From the NCBI RefSeq assembly GCF_011059135.1, contig NZ_JAALGD010000011.1:62001-126000 (forward strand): a DNA stretch of 64,000 bases, in the 5' to 3' direction. Under the pieces are notes generated by a model that worked only from the letters and a program-made list of their open reading frames with translations, did no database searches and was not told where the DNA came from. This document shows, one piece after another, positions 45,264 through 54,620 of this stretch. Position numbers and translations under genes: made by a program. The DNA comes from Brevibacillus sp. SYP-B805. GTDB taxonomy: Bacteria > Bacillota > Bacilli > Brevibacillales > Brevibacillaceae. Each line of letters begins with the position of its first letter. Position 1 is the first letter of the stretch.

Positions 45264-46142
45264 TTACTTTTTTACCCCCTTGATGGCCTTCAGCAGCTTC
45301 ACCATCGCCTCGTGATGTTTCATTCCATTCGTGTTTGATCCGTAGAGCAGATCATACTTGGTCAACAGGGAAGCCAGCTCTCCCCGCTCATTTTTGTACA
45401 CCAGCAAGGAGATTTTGTGGTCAAAATCATAGAACTCAATGGATTTCTCCGATTCGCGCACCGGTTCCCCGTAACTGTTCTTCACATCCTGATAGGTGAT
45501 GGTGTTGTTTTTCATTTTGTCAAACAGCCCGTCGCGCAAGAAGAAGATGGGCGCCGCGACCAAAATCTTTTTGTCCTTTGTAAAGTAAAAAGGGAACGGG
45601 GTATTAAATTTTTTGCCGGTCAGGGGGTTCACCTTGAACGTGGCAAGAACTTCTTCCACGGCCGGAGAGTCTACCCCCTTGGCAATGTCTTCGCGGAAAC
45701 GGGAGGGAACCGTCTCCACCTTCACTGGCTGTCCATATGCCTTGATCATGTCATCCATGGTGGTCTGGCCGATGACGATGGACGGGTACAGCACCAGTTC
45801 ATTGCGATAGTCGTTTTTATTGGCTGGTGTCGGTTTTTGCGCCGGTTTTACCTCTCCCCCGCCCGTCGACGGTTGTTGCGCGGAAGGTGCCGGCTTGATC
45901 GGCTGCTGTTCCCCCTTGCTTGCGGGTTGTCCCGCCGACGGAGCAGCTTGTCCAGCCGATACAGACTGTCCGGCAGACGATGCGGCTTGTCCGGTTGGGG
46001 CAGGCGTCGGTTCAGCCGGTTTGCCCGGTTGGGACTGCTCGGCGGCAGGTTGATTCGCCGGCGGCTGGGTGGAAGAACAGCCATTGGTGATCAGGAACGC
46101 GCATACGGCCAAGGAGGCCGCCAATCGTGTATGTTGCTTCAA
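45264..46142 (-). CDS. putative lipoprotein with low-complexity linker
   Basis: About 292 residues from a TTG start (MKQHTRLAASLAVCAFLITNGC), giving a lipoprotein-type signal peptide. The upstream ATG (46163) would put a charged extension before it; AAGGAG with a 10-nt gap favours TTG. The lipobox (TNGC) is atypical. A Pro/Ala/Gln/Ser-rich linker spans about 25-105. The C-terminal 175 residues form a compact domain (ELVLYPSIVIGQTTMDDMIKAYGQPVKVE, FYDFDHKISLLVYKNE) recalling small beta-lactamase-inhibitor-like or SmpA/BamE-type folds, a weak suggestion. Surface-exposed; function unknown. Confidence 0.6.
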   Translation of the reverse strand: MKQHTRLAASLAVCAFLITNGCSSTQPPANQPAAEQSQPGKPAEPTPAPTGQAASSAGQSVSAGQAAPSAGQPASKGEQQPIKPAPSAQQPSTGGGEVKPAQKPTPANKNDYRNELVLYPSIVIGQTTMDDMIKAYGQPVKVETVPSRFREDIAKGVDSPAVEEVLATFKVNPLTGKKFNTPFPFYFTKDKKILVAAPIFFLRDGLFDKMKNNTITYQDVKNSYGEPVRESEKSIEFYDFDHKISLLVYKNERGELASLLTKYDLLYGSNTNGMKHHEAMVKLLKAIKGVKK

Positions 46143-46273
46143 TCTCTCCACTCTCCTTCCCATAGCTTATAGCATACCAGTTAATCCCCCCGTTAGCCAT
46201 CCCTTCTTACCGCTCCCTTCGCTGAATGGGAGGCAGCCGGTTAACCCATACTAAGCCGGAAGGAGATGAGGTC

Positions 46274-46423
46274 ATGCGCAAAGACAATCTGCTGAACGAC
46301 AATCCGCACAAAGCATTCAACAACCGCTATGAACCGGCCGATCAGGATGGGCAGCCCCTGTCCGGTTCCAAAAAAGTGAAGCAGGCAAACCACTCCCGGC
46401 AGATCAAGACAAGAGAAGGCTAG
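46274..46423 (+). CDS. sspP: small acid-soluble spore protein P-like
   Basis: A 49-residue protein, MRKDNLLNDNPHKAFNN, ending DGQPLSGSKKVKQANHSRQ. The GQPxPLxGSKKVKxxNHxRQ block is what I recall of Bacillus SspP, a minor acid-soluble spore protein. AAGGAGATGAGGTC precedes the ATG. If correct, it would be forespore-expressed; no sigma-G promoter was assigned. Identification rests on this short block. Confidence 0.7.
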   Translation: MRKDNLLNDNPHKAFNNRYEPADQDGQPLSGSKKVKQANHSRQIKTREG

Positions 46424-46448
46424 GGCAAGCCTGGCCTTCTCTTTCTTT
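46412..46448 (+). terminator. terminator of the sspP-like gene
   Basis: AGAGAAGGC and GCCTTCTCT form a stem followed by TTCTTTC, overlapping the last codons. Confidence 0.8.
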
Positions 46449-46511
46449 CCCGATTGAATTGTCCCACGATACTGCGTATGATGAAATCAGCATGCGCAGG
46501 AGGTAGATCCC

Positions 46512-47294
46512 ATGGAATCCACTTCTTTTCCCGCTGTACGACTCGCGCCGGATCAGGTCCGGTACCGCGTCTCTTGTTTGTTTGAACTGGCAGCCAGCCT
46601 TCATCTTCTCTGTCGCACGCCGGCTGCGCAACCAGCCGACGAATGGATGGGCCATATGCAGTCCGTGCTGTCACAATTGTCCCTGATGCCGGAGTTTTGC
46701 TATTTTGCGCCTGCGTTTTCCCAGAACATCCCGTGGATTTTTCATCCCAATCACACAGTCGGAATCACCGGGCCTGAGGAGATGTTCACCTACATCACCA
46801 ACCTGTCTGTCCGTCGCTTCCGGGAGGCCTTTTCCCTTGCCCTGCGCGGGAAACAGCTGGCCCAAGTTCATCTCCCCAGCGCGCTGGAAGTCGATCTGCA
46901 GCGCGATGCGGAATTTGTCAAAGGACGTTTCAGCCTGTTTTTGTCCGCCTACTGGGAAAGCGCATTTGCGGCAGCGTGGCAGGAAGTGGCCCCTGCGTTG
47001 GAGAAAGAAGGGCTGCGCATCGAAGAGGCCCGCATGGCTCCCGAGAAAATGCTCTCGTTTCTCCGGGCGATTCCCCTTCCCCTTGGTGAGGGGAGTCCGA
47101 TTGGCTCAGACAGCCATGCAGACTCGTCCCCCGCTTCCGTGGACATGCGCCTGCTTGTCCTGTATCCCAGCTGGTTCTATCCGGATGATGCAGCCTGGCA
47201 CATCCAGGACGGTGTCGGACACCTGCTATACCGAATTCCGCAGAAACACGACAAAAGGCCCCACCCGGGCAGTGGCTGTTGCCCTGACGGGTGA
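46512..47294 (+). CDS. regulator-like protein (DUF5937-type), probably truncated
   Basis: A 260-residue frame with AGGAGGTAGATCCC before its ATG. YRVSCLFELAASLHLLCRTP, then WAxPALxx-like helices and LLVLYPSWFYPDDAAW, resemble the N-terminal ligand-binding part of ArsR-family regulators with DUF5937. The expected C-terminal winged helix is missing: the last codons (KRPHPGSGCCPDG) are read through a palindromic repeat (47262-47293). The gene therefore seems to have lost its 3' end. The DUF5937 match is a recollection-based judgement; a different short family is possible. Confidence 0.45.
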   Translation: MESTSFPAVRLAPDQVRYRVSCLFELAASLHLLCRTPAAQPADEWMGHMQSVLSQLSLMPEFCYFAPAFSQNIPWIFHPNHTVGITGPEEMFTYITNLSVRRFREAFSLALRGKQLAQVHLPSALEVDLQRDAEFVKGRFSLFLSAYWESAFAAAWQEVAPALEKEGLRIEEARMAPEKMLSFLRAIPLPLGEGSPIGSDSHADSSPASVDMRLLVLYPSWFYPDDAAWHIQDGVGHLLYRIPQKHDKRPHPGSGCCPDG

Positions 47295-47304
47295 GGCTCC
47301 GACA
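47262..47304. repeat. GC-rich palindromic repeat
   Basis: CACCCG (47262-47267) and CGGGTG (47288-47293) enclose an imperfect inner stem GGGCAGTGGCTGTTGCCC, then GAGGCTCCGA. The GGGYGAGGCTCCGA tail is shared with the repeat at 56649-56690. It overlaps the 3' end of the upstream frame and may act as a terminator for the convergent Spo0E-like gene. Confidence 0.6.
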
Positions 47305-47316
47305 TCATCACGGGAT

Positions 47317-47478
47317 TCATGGCTGTTTGATCAAGGGAAGCATGCTGGCCACGATGAGCCGATCCAACTCCTGGCTGATTCGGACAATGCGGGGATCCAG
47401 AAAGTTATAGCCTGTCTTTTCCGCTTCTGCTTGCAAATGCTGGCGCAACTGTTCGATCATCGCTTCTGCATTTTCCAT
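47317..47478 (-). CDS. Spo0E-like sporulation regulatory aspartyl phosphatase
   Basis: A 53-residue protein: MENAEAMIEQLRQHLQAEA, then DPRIVRISQELDRLIVAS. Two helices joined by a short turn with the SQELD motif (SxxLD) identify the Spo0E family, which dephosphorylates Spo0A~P and so delays sporulation. The ATG has GCGGAGGGTATTGCAGC upstream. It is monocistronic. Confidence 0.8.
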   Translation of the reverse strand: MENAEAMIEQLRQHLQAEAEKTGYNFLDPRIVRISQELDRLIVASMLPLIKQP

Positions 47479-47558
47479 GCTGCAATACCCTCCGCATGAT
47501 TAGTCCTGCCATCATTTTACAAGAGTTGCCACCGCATGAAAATAGGGAACGGATGGAA

Positions 47559-47592
47559 AAAGCCGATGCTGATGGTGATCAGCGTCGGCTTT
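47559..47592 (-). terminator. terminator of the small membrane-protein gene
   Basis: On the minus strand AAAGCCGACGCTGA-TCACCA-TCAGCATCGGCTT is followed by TTTCC, just past the stop codon. Confidence 0.8.
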
Positions 47593-47600
47593 GTCGCAAT

Positions 47601-48005
47601 TTAGACAATTTTTACGAGCACCATCACGATGATGGCGGCAGCGAGCAGCATGCTGACGCGCTGGAATTTGGCAACGCTCCCGGCGATATCCCGCTCCGCT
47701 GCCGCTTCTGTGCCGATGTTCTTGGCGGCTTTCATGGAAATCCCCAGCAGCGCCGCGATGGCCAAAAAGATCGCGAGCACCATCAGGACCCAGCCGCTGA
47801 ACGTCCATCCCACCCGCATAAGACCGGTAAGCAGGGAGATGATCAGGACAAAGTTGGCGATCCGCAGATAGACGGTTATCTTTCCAGCCAGCTTGGCCGC
47901 ATCCGCTCCGGTCAGTTTGCCCAACCGGAAGGCAAAATACGGCATGGACAGACAGGTGATGATAAACAGCGCAGCCGTGTCGTGGATCATGGCAGTAACG
48001 GACAT
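47601..48005 (-). CDS. small integral membrane protein (134 aa)
   Basis: Four hydrophobic segments (DTAALFIITCLSMPYFAF, IANFVLIISLLTGLM, WVLMVLAIFLAIAALLGI, RVSMLLAAAIIVMVLVKI). No family recognised; the layout suggests a small four-helix membrane protein. AAGGAGGACGAGGT precedes the ATG. It is separated from pdhD by a terminator. Confidence 0.65.
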   Translation of the reverse strand: MSVTAMIHDTAALFIITCLSMPYFAFRLGKLTGADAAKLAGKITVYLRIANFVLIISLLTGLMRVGWTFSGWVLMVLAIFLAIAALLGISMKAAKNIGTEAAAERDIAGSVAKFQRVSMLLAAAIIVMVLVKIV

Positions 48006-48020
48006 ACCTCGTCCTCCTTA

Positions 48021-48066
48021 TGCGCGCAAAAGAGAAAGGGATCGCCTCGTCCCCTTCTCTTTGCGA
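48021..48066 (-). terminator. terminator of the pdh operon
   Basis: GCAAAGAGAAGGGG and CCCTTTCTCTTTTGC form a long stem just past the pdhD stop codon on the minus strand. Confidence 0.75.
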
Positions 48067-48071
48067 CCAGG

Positions 48072-49481
48072 TTATTTCAAAACGTGTATCGGGCGGCCCA
48101 ATGCCAGTTCCGCCGCTTCCATGGTGACTTCGCCAAGGGTCGGGTGGGCATGGATGGTCAGTTCAATATCTTCCAAGGTTGCCCCCATTTCGATCGCGAG
48201 CCCCAGTTCCGCCACGATGTTGGATGCTTCCGGCCCCACGATCTGCGCGCCCAGGACAAGCCCGGATTCCTTTTCGGCCACGATTTTCACAAAACCTTCG
48301 CCCGCATTGACAGAGAGGGCGCGGCCGTTTGCGGCGAATGGGAAGCGGCCGGTCACGTAGTCAATGCCTTTCTCTTTGGCTTCCCGCTCGCTCAAGCCGA
48401 CGCTGGCCATTTCCGGATCGGAGAAAACCACAGCCGGAATGGCTTTGTAATCCACCTCGGCGGCATGGCCGGCGATCACTTCGGCAGCCACCTTGCCTTC
48501 GTACGAAGCCTTGTGGGCCAGGGCCGGACCTTCCACAATGTCGCCGATGGCATAGACGTTGGGGATGCTGGTGCGGCACTGCTTGTCAACCACGATGTAT
48601 CCGCGGTCGGTCAGCTTCATGCCGATGTCGCGCACGCCCAGTTCATCGGTATTGGGACGGCGGCCAACGGTGACAAGCACGTACTCCGCTTCGAAGCTTT
48701 TCGCTTCGCCTTTCACTTCCGCCTTGACCACCACGCCGTTCTCCGTCTCTTCCATGCCCTGCGCAAGCGCCTTGGTATGAATCTCGACCTCCAGCTTTTT
48801 CAGCTTGCGCTCCACCAAACGGGTCATCTCCGGCTCAAACCCCGGCAGAATCTGCTCGCCCCCTTCCAGGATGGTCACCTTGGTGCCAAACTTGGCGAAG
48901 ACGGTGCCAAGCTCGATGCCGATATAGCCGCCGCCGATGACGACCAGGCTCTTCGGCAGTTCGGTAAGCGCCAGGGCTTCCGTGGAAGACAGGACGCGCT
49001 TGCCAAACGGGAAGGCCGGCAGTTCGATCGGCCGGGAACCGGTTGCGATGATGCAGTGATTGAACCGATAGCGGTTGACATCGTAACCGTGGAAGACGCG
49101 CACTTCATTCTCGTTGACGAACAGCGCTTCCCCCGGGATCACCTGGATCTTGTGCCCTTTAAACAGTTGGGATACCCCGCCGGTCAGCTTGCCCACGACG
49201 CTGTTCTTCCACTCCTGCACCTTGGCAAAGTCAACCCGGACATTCTCCATGGTAATGCCCATCTCCGCCGTATGCTGCGCATGCTCGTAGGTATGGGCAG
49301 CGTGAATCAGCGCTTTGGACGGGATGCAGCCGACGTTCAGGCAGACGCCACCGATCTGGGCCTTTTCCACAACCGCCACCGTTTTGCCCAATTGTGCGGC
49401 GCGGATGGCCGCCACATAGCCGCCCGGCCCGGAACCGATGACCAGAACGTCCAATTCGGTGGTAAATTCACCTACTACCAT
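48072..49481 (-). CDS. pdhD: dihydrolipoyl dehydrogenase (E3)
   Basis: A 469-residue flavoprotein. The FAD-binding [17 protein letters not shown] and redox-active disulfide [16 protein letters not shown] (Cys47, Cys52) are at the N-terminus. NAD-binding [10 protein letters not shown] and the C-terminal dimer HAHPTLGE His-Glu pair are also present. It reoxidises lipoyl groups of the E2 subunit. The start, behind GGAGGGATAAT, is one nucleotide after the pdhC stop codon, and the gene closes the pdhABCD operon. Confidence 0.95.
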   Translation of the reverse strand: MVVGEFTTELDVLVIGSGPGGYVAAIRAAQLGKTVAVVEKAQIGGVCLNVGCIPSKALIHAAHTYEHAQHTAEMGITMENVRVDFAKVQEWKNSVVGKLTGGVSQLFKGHKIQVIPGEALFVNENEVRVFHGYDVNRYRFNHCIIATGSRPIELPAFPFGKRVLSSTEALALTELPKSLVVIGGGYIGIELGTVFAKFGTKVTILEGGEQILPGFEPEMTRLVERKLKKLEVEIHTKALAQGMEETENGVVVKAEVKGEAKSFEAEYVLVTVGRRPNTDELGVRDIGMKLTDRGYIVVDKQCRTSIPNVYAIGDIVEGPALAHKASYEGKVAAEVIAGHAAEVDYKAIPAVVFSDPEMASVGLSEREAKEKGIDYVTGRFPFAANGRALSVNAGEGFVKIVAEKESGLVLGAQIVGPEASNIVAELGLAIEMGATLEDIELTIHAHPTLGEVTMEAAELALGRPIHVLK

Positions 49482-49482
49482 A

Positions 49483-50865
49483 TTATCCCTCCATCACCAA
49501 CAGCGTAGGGTTTTCCAACAGCTGTTTCAAGTAGTTCACAAAACGCTGCGCAGGTTCGCCATCGATCAGACGGTGGTCAAAGCTGAGCGACAGGGAGAGA
49601 ACAGGCGCCACAACGATTTCGCCGTTTTTCACCACAGGCTTCTCACTGATGCGTCCGACACCCAGAATGGCCACTTCCGGATGGTTGATCACCGGGGTAA
49701 AGAACATGCCGCCTGCCGAGCCGATGTTGGTGATGCTGAAGGTGGATCCTTTCAGCTCATCGGCAGTCGCTTTCCGGTCACGCGCTTTCGCTGCCAGTTC
49801 ATTGATTTCAGCCGCGATTTCAAAAATCGATTTGCGGTCCGCCGCCTTGACAACCGGCACGAGCAAGCCCTCATCCGTAGAGGTTGCAATGCCGATGTTG
49901 TAATATTTCTTGTAAATGATCTCCTGCTTCTCATCGTCGATGGAGGCATTCAGTTCCGGGAATTTCTTCAGACCGGCCACCACCGCCTTCACAATGAACG
50001 GGAGGTAGGTCAGCTTGATGCCCCTCTCTTCCGCCAGCACCTTGCCCTGTTTGCGCAGCTCGACCAGGGCCGTCACATCCACTTCGTCAAAGATGGTGAC
50101 ATGCGGCGCGGTGTACATCGACTTGACCATCGCCTTGCTGATCGCCTTGCGGATGCCTTTAAGCGGCACACGCTCTTCCAGTTCGCCGGCCTGAGGCGCA
50201 TATGAAACGGTCGGTGCAGTGGCAGCCTCCGCAACATTTGCAGCGGCCGGAGCGGATTGCGCGGAAGCTGCTGCAGGTGCGGCAGCTTGCGGCGCGGCGC
50301 CTCCCGCCAGGAAACGATCCACGTCTTCCCGCGTGATGCGGCCCAGTTTGCCTGTGCCCGGCACGAGGGCGAGCTGCACGCCTTTTTCGCGGGCGTATTT
50401 GCGGACAGACGGGGTAGCCAATACCTGCTTGCGGTCGACAGGCGCAGCCGCAGCGGCTCCCTGCTGGAATGCCAGCGGCGTCTCAAGCGGCTGGTTGGCA
50501 TTGGCGCTTACCTGTGCCCCGATATCGCAGCCGGGTTCGACCCCGGCTTTTGCCGGTTCAGCCGCCGGTGCAGCGGCAGCGGGCGCTTCCGCATGACCAT
50601 GGTCCGGCAGATTGGGCACTTCGCCCTCCGCTTCAAAAGCGATCAGCGGATCGCCGACCACGCAGACGGTTCCCTCCGCCACCTTCAGTTCCAGTACCTT
50701 CCCTTTCACGGGAGACGGAACTTCCACCACGGCTTTGTCATTTTGCACTTCCATAATGACCTGGTCTTCTTCCACGTGATCGCCCGGCTTCACATGCCAT
50801 TTGACGATCTCGCCTTCGTGTATGCCTTCCCCCAGTTCCGGGAGCTTGAATACGAAAAGACTCAC
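49483..50865 (-). CDS. pdhC: pyruvate dehydrogenase E2, dihydrolipoyl acetyltransferase
   Basis: A 460-residue E2 subunit. One lipoyl domain with Lys44 in QNDKAVVEV, Ala/Pro-rich linkers, a peripheral-subunit-binding domain ([37 protein letters not shown]) and the catalytic domain ending [15 protein letters not shown] (His about 431). Linkers are long and repetitive. The GTG start follows AGGAGGGAATAGC. It forms the core of the pyruvate dehydrogenase complex; a palindromic repeat fragment lies in the spacer to pdhB. Confidence 0.94.
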   Translation of the reverse strand: MSLFVFKLPELGEGIHEGEIVKWHVKPGDHVEEDQVIMEVQNDKAVVEVPSPVKGKVLELKVAEGTVCVVGDPLIAFEAEGEVPNLPDHGHAEAPAAAAPAAEPAKAGVEPGCDIGAQVSANANQPLETPLAFQQGAAAAAPVDRKQVLATPSVRKYAREKGVQLALVPGTGKLGRITREDVDRFLAGGAAPQAAAPAAASAQSAPAAANVAEAATAPTVSYAPQAGELEERVPLKGIRKAISKAMVKSMYTAPHVTIFDEVDVTALVELRKQGKVLAEERGIKLTYLPFIVKAVVAGLKKFPELNASIDDEKQEIIYKKYYNIGIATSTDEGLLVPVVKAADRKSIFEIAAEINELAAKARDRKATADELKGSTFSITNIGSAGGMFFTPVINHPEVAILGVGRISEKPVVKNGEIVVAPVLSLSLSFDHRLIDGEPAQRFVNYLKQLLENPTLLVMEG

Positions 50866-50919
50866 GCTATTCCCTCCTAAAGAAGGCGGAAGATTCCACT
50901 TCCGCCCGTTTATTCATGA

Positions 50920-50950
50920 CCCGCCCGGCGCAAGCGAACGCTCCAGCCGG
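50920..50950. repeat. fragment of the GC-rich palindromic repeat family
   Basis: CCCGCCCGGCGCAAGC (50920-50935) equals the left arm of the repeat at 56649. AAGCGAACGCTCCA (50932-50945) equals part of the repeat at 21275. So this short spacer sequence looks like a mosaic of two members. It lies between pdhB and pdhC. It can form only a short CCGGC/GCCGG stem. Confidence 0.55.
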
Positions 50951-50960
50951 TCGCAGCCCA

Positions 50961-51941
50961 TCAGAAATCGAGCACTTGGTTCAGAGCATCCAGGACACGC
51001 TTCACATCAGGCAGCCAGATATCTTCCGCCTGGGCAAACGGATAAACGGTATCCGGAGCGGTTACGCGCAGAACCGGCGCCTCCAGGTGCAGAATCGCCT
51101 TTTCGTTGATTTGCGCGATGATTTCCGCCGCTACCCCTGCCGAACGCTGCGCTTCCTGCACCACGATCGCCCGGTTGGTTTTCTTCACGGAAGCCAGAAT
51201 CGTCTCCATGTCGAGCGGGGTGATGGTGCGCAGGTCGATCACTTCCGCTTTGGCCCCGCGCGCTTTTTCCAACTCTTCTGCCGCTTTCAGGCTGGTGTGC
51301 ACCATGGCGCCGTACGTAATGATGGTCACATCGCTGCCCTCGCGCACGACATTGGCCTTGCCAAGCGGAATGGTGTACTCTCCCTCCGGCACTTCCGCGC
51401 GGAAAGAACGGTACAGCTTCATGTGTTCCAGGAAGATGACGGGGTCATTGTCCCGGATGGCGGAAATCAGCAGTCCCTTCGCATCGTAAGGATTGGAAGG
51501 AATGACCACTTTCACGCCGGGGGTTTGCAGGAACAGGCCCTCCAGGGAATCCGCATGCAGCTCCGGCGTTTTTACGCCTCCGCCGAACGGGGAGCGGAAC
51601 GTGATCGGGCTGTGGTATCTGCCGCCGGAACGGTAGCGCATACGCGCCGCCTGCGACGCGATCATGTCGAATACTTCAAACACAAAACCGAAGAACTGGA
51701 TCTCCGCCACGGGGCGGAAGCCGTTGACGCTGAGGCCGACCGCCAGACCGCCGATCCCCGATTCGGCCAGCGGGGTATCAAACACGCGGTGCTCTCCGAA
51801 CTCTTTTTGCAGGCCGTCCGTTACGCGGAACACCCCGCCGTTTACACCTACGTCTTCCCCGAATACCAGGACTTTCTCATCGCGCGCCAATTCCACGCGC
51901 AGCGCATCATTTATCGCTTGAGCCATTGTCATTTGAGGCAT
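50961..51941 (-). CDS. pdhB: pyruvate dehydrogenase E1 beta subunit
   Basis: A 326-residue transketolase-like beta chain. [46 protein letters not shown] and [20 protein letters not shown] are typical. The C-terminal [20 protein letters not shown] segment is the beta-chain end. With PdhA it decarboxylates pyruvate using thiamine pyrophosphate. It begins 3 nt after pdhA; AAAGGAGTCGAAGTAACCC is the ribosome site. Confidence 0.95.
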   Translation of the reverse strand: MPQMTMAQAINDALRVELARDEKVLVFGEDVGVNGGVFRVTDGLQKEFGEHRVFDTPLAESGIGGLAVGLSVNGFRPVAEIQFFGFVFEVFDMIASQAARMRYRSGGRYHSPITFRSPFGGGVKTPELHADSLEGLFLQTPGVKVVIPSNPYDAKGLLISAIRDNDPVIFLEHMKLYRSFRAEVPEGEYTIPLGKANVVREGSDVTIITYGAMVHTSLKAAEELEKARGAKAEVIDLRTITPLDMETILASVKKTNRAIVVQEAQRSAGVAAEIIAQINEKAILHLEAPVLRVTAPDTVYPFAQAEDIWLPDVKRVLDALNQVLDF

Positions 51942-51944
51942 GGG

Positions 51945-53192
<1,248 letters not shown>

Positions 53193-53263
53193 TAATCATA
53201 AAATCTGTATTAGTTTTTTTCAAGCAATTTCTTTCGCAAAACTGCCAGCGGGAGTGAATAACC

Positions 53264-53995
53264 GTGAATGAGTACGTAAAACGAACCATTATCAAGGAAG
53301 AGATTCCCAGCGCGTTTTTGGACGCTCCTCGTCCGGTAAAAGTGTATCTGCCCCCCGGCTATAACGAACTGCTGTCGTATCCGGTCGTCTACTGCCAGGA
53401 CGGCAATGATTTCTTCACCATGGGGCGCATCGCCACGATTGCCAACCAGCTGATCCTGGAGGAAGGCATGGAACCGATTCTCATCGTGGGCGTCTCCGTG
53501 GAAAGAAGCAAACGAACCAGCGAATATTCTCCTGTCGGGTCTCGCCACACGCTGTACAAACGCTTTTTCTGCGAGGAACTGCTTCCTTTCATCGAACAGC
53601 GGTACCCGGTACGCCCGCATGCCCAGCACCGCGTGTTGGCAGGCGATTCGCTCGGGGGGACCGTTTCGCTGCATCTGGCCCTTGACTCGCCGCAGCTCTT
53701 TGCGAACGTCTTGTCCCTTTCCGGCGCCTTTTTCCAACCCACGCTTGATCAGATCAAGCAAGCCCCCGACCTCTCCTGGCTCCGCCTTTGGATGGTCGTC
53801 GGCCTGGATGAAACCAGCGTGGAAACCCATCTCGGCCGCTTCGACTTTGTCGATTACAACAGACGGACGAAAGCCGCCCTGGAGCAAAAAAACGCCCAGC
53901 TTGCCTACACGGAACAGCCGGGAGATCATCTGTGGGGATTCTGGCAAAAAGTGCTGCCGGACGGGCTGCGGCATTTCTTCAGGAAAGGCCGTTGA
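53264..53995 (+). CDS. esterase D/Fes-like alpha/beta hydrolase
   Basis: A 243-residue cytoplasmic hydrolase. VKVYLPPGYNELLSYPVVYCQDGND is the N-terminal strand pair, GDSLGGTVSLHLAL is the nucleophile elbow with Ser in GDSLGG, and the catalytic His lies in GDHLWGFWQ. This matches the enterochelin-esterase/S-formylglutathione hydrolase-like group (YbbA/BesA type in Bacillus). The GTG start follows GGGAGTGAATAACC. Its substrate is unknown. It is divergent from pdhA and overlaps the convergent 64-residue gene by 17 nt. Confidence 0.82.
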   Translation: MNEYVKRTIIKEEIPSAFLDAPRPVKVYLPPGYNELLSYPVVYCQDGNDFFTMGRIATIANQLILEEGMEPILIVGVSVERSKRTSEYSPVGSRHTLYKRFFCEELLPFIEQRYPVRPHAQHRVLAGDSLGGTVSLHLALDSPQLFANVLSLSGAFFQPTLDQIKQAPDLSWLRLWMVVGLDETSVETHLGRFDFVDYNRRTKAALEQKNAQLAYTEQPGDHLWGFWQKVLPDGLRHFFRKGR

Positions 53996-54173
53996 TTTCG
54001 CGGATATCCTCGTAGGCATAAAGGCGGCCGTCTACCAGATAAATGCCCTTGCTGGTCGCCCGTTCAATTTCACCGGCAACCTGCTGCTCATTTTTCAACA
54101 CGATATTCACTATCTTGCTGTCATCGCGCTTCATCTGTTTCTGCACCAGCGCGCGCTGTTTGGCGGAAATCAT
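53979..54173 (-). CDS. 64-residue hypothetical protein, possible Sm-like fold
   Basis: The product has KRDDSKIVNIVLKNEQQVAGEIERATSKGIYLVDG, then YAYEDIREI. The alternating strands and length recall small Sm/YolD-type barrels, but no family is recognised. The ATG (MISAKQR) with GAGGGATGCCG upstream was chosen over another two codons earlier. The 3' end overlaps the esterase gene end-to-end by 17 nt. Confidence 0.5.
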   Translation of the reverse strand: MISAKQRALVQKQMKRDDSKIVNIVLKNEQQVAGEIERATSKGIYLVDGRLYAYEDIREINGLS

Positions 54174-54278
54174 CGGCATCCCTCTTTTCCATACCTTTGT
54201 CTGTTCTAGTATTGCTTCGCGGTATGGAATTTAATCCCGGGATGCCGTCCTTCTTGTTTATCCAAATTTCATTTCCAG

Positions 54279-54307
54279 TTGACTCATGTTCACCCTGGTG
54301 ATATACT
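54279..54307 (+). promoter_or_regulatory. sigma-A promoter of the lysine riboswitch transcript
   Basis: TTGACT, 17 bp, TATACT; about 50 nt before the aptamer. Confidence 0.8.
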
Positions 54308-54357
54308 GGGCAACGTTCTTGCCGACAACTTTATCTGTCAAATCCTCATCGCATCTC

Positions 54358-54535
54358 GGTGAGGTAGAGGTCGCGGGTTTCATCAGTAGCCGTCGGGAGG
54401 CCGAGTGGGGCTGACGATCGACGTGTGAAAGGGAAAACCGCCGAAGCTGGCCTGCGCCACTACGCAGGCCGGCTGGGGCTGCATCGAACAGGTGCAGAAC
54501 TGTCACAGGTCATCCTGTGGAGCGCTATCTTGAAG
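54358..54535 (+). ncRNA. lysine riboswitch (L-box) aptamer
   Basis: The segment carries the L-box core elements in order: GAGGTAGAGGTCGCG, AGTAGCC, GGGAGGCCGAG, GGGAAAACCGCCGAAGC and AACTGTCACAGG. They enclose several hairpins (for example GGCCTGCGccactaCGCAGGCC). Lysine binding should favour formation of the downstream terminator, so the permease is made when lysine is scarce (known behaviour of this class). The terminator at 54564-54596 completes the switch. Confidence 0.9.
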
Positions 54536-54563
54536 GGAAGTCGATGCGGGGTTCCCATGCGGA

Positions 54564-54596
54564 AACGCCGTGAACAGCCGTTCATTGCGTTTTTTT
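54564..54596 (+). terminator. riboswitch-controlled terminator
   Basis: AACGC/GCGTT with an inner GAAC/GTTC stem, followed by TTTTTTT, 25 nt before the permease start. Confidence 0.8.
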
Positions 54597-54620
54597 ATTT
54601 TTTTACAGGAGGAAAACATC

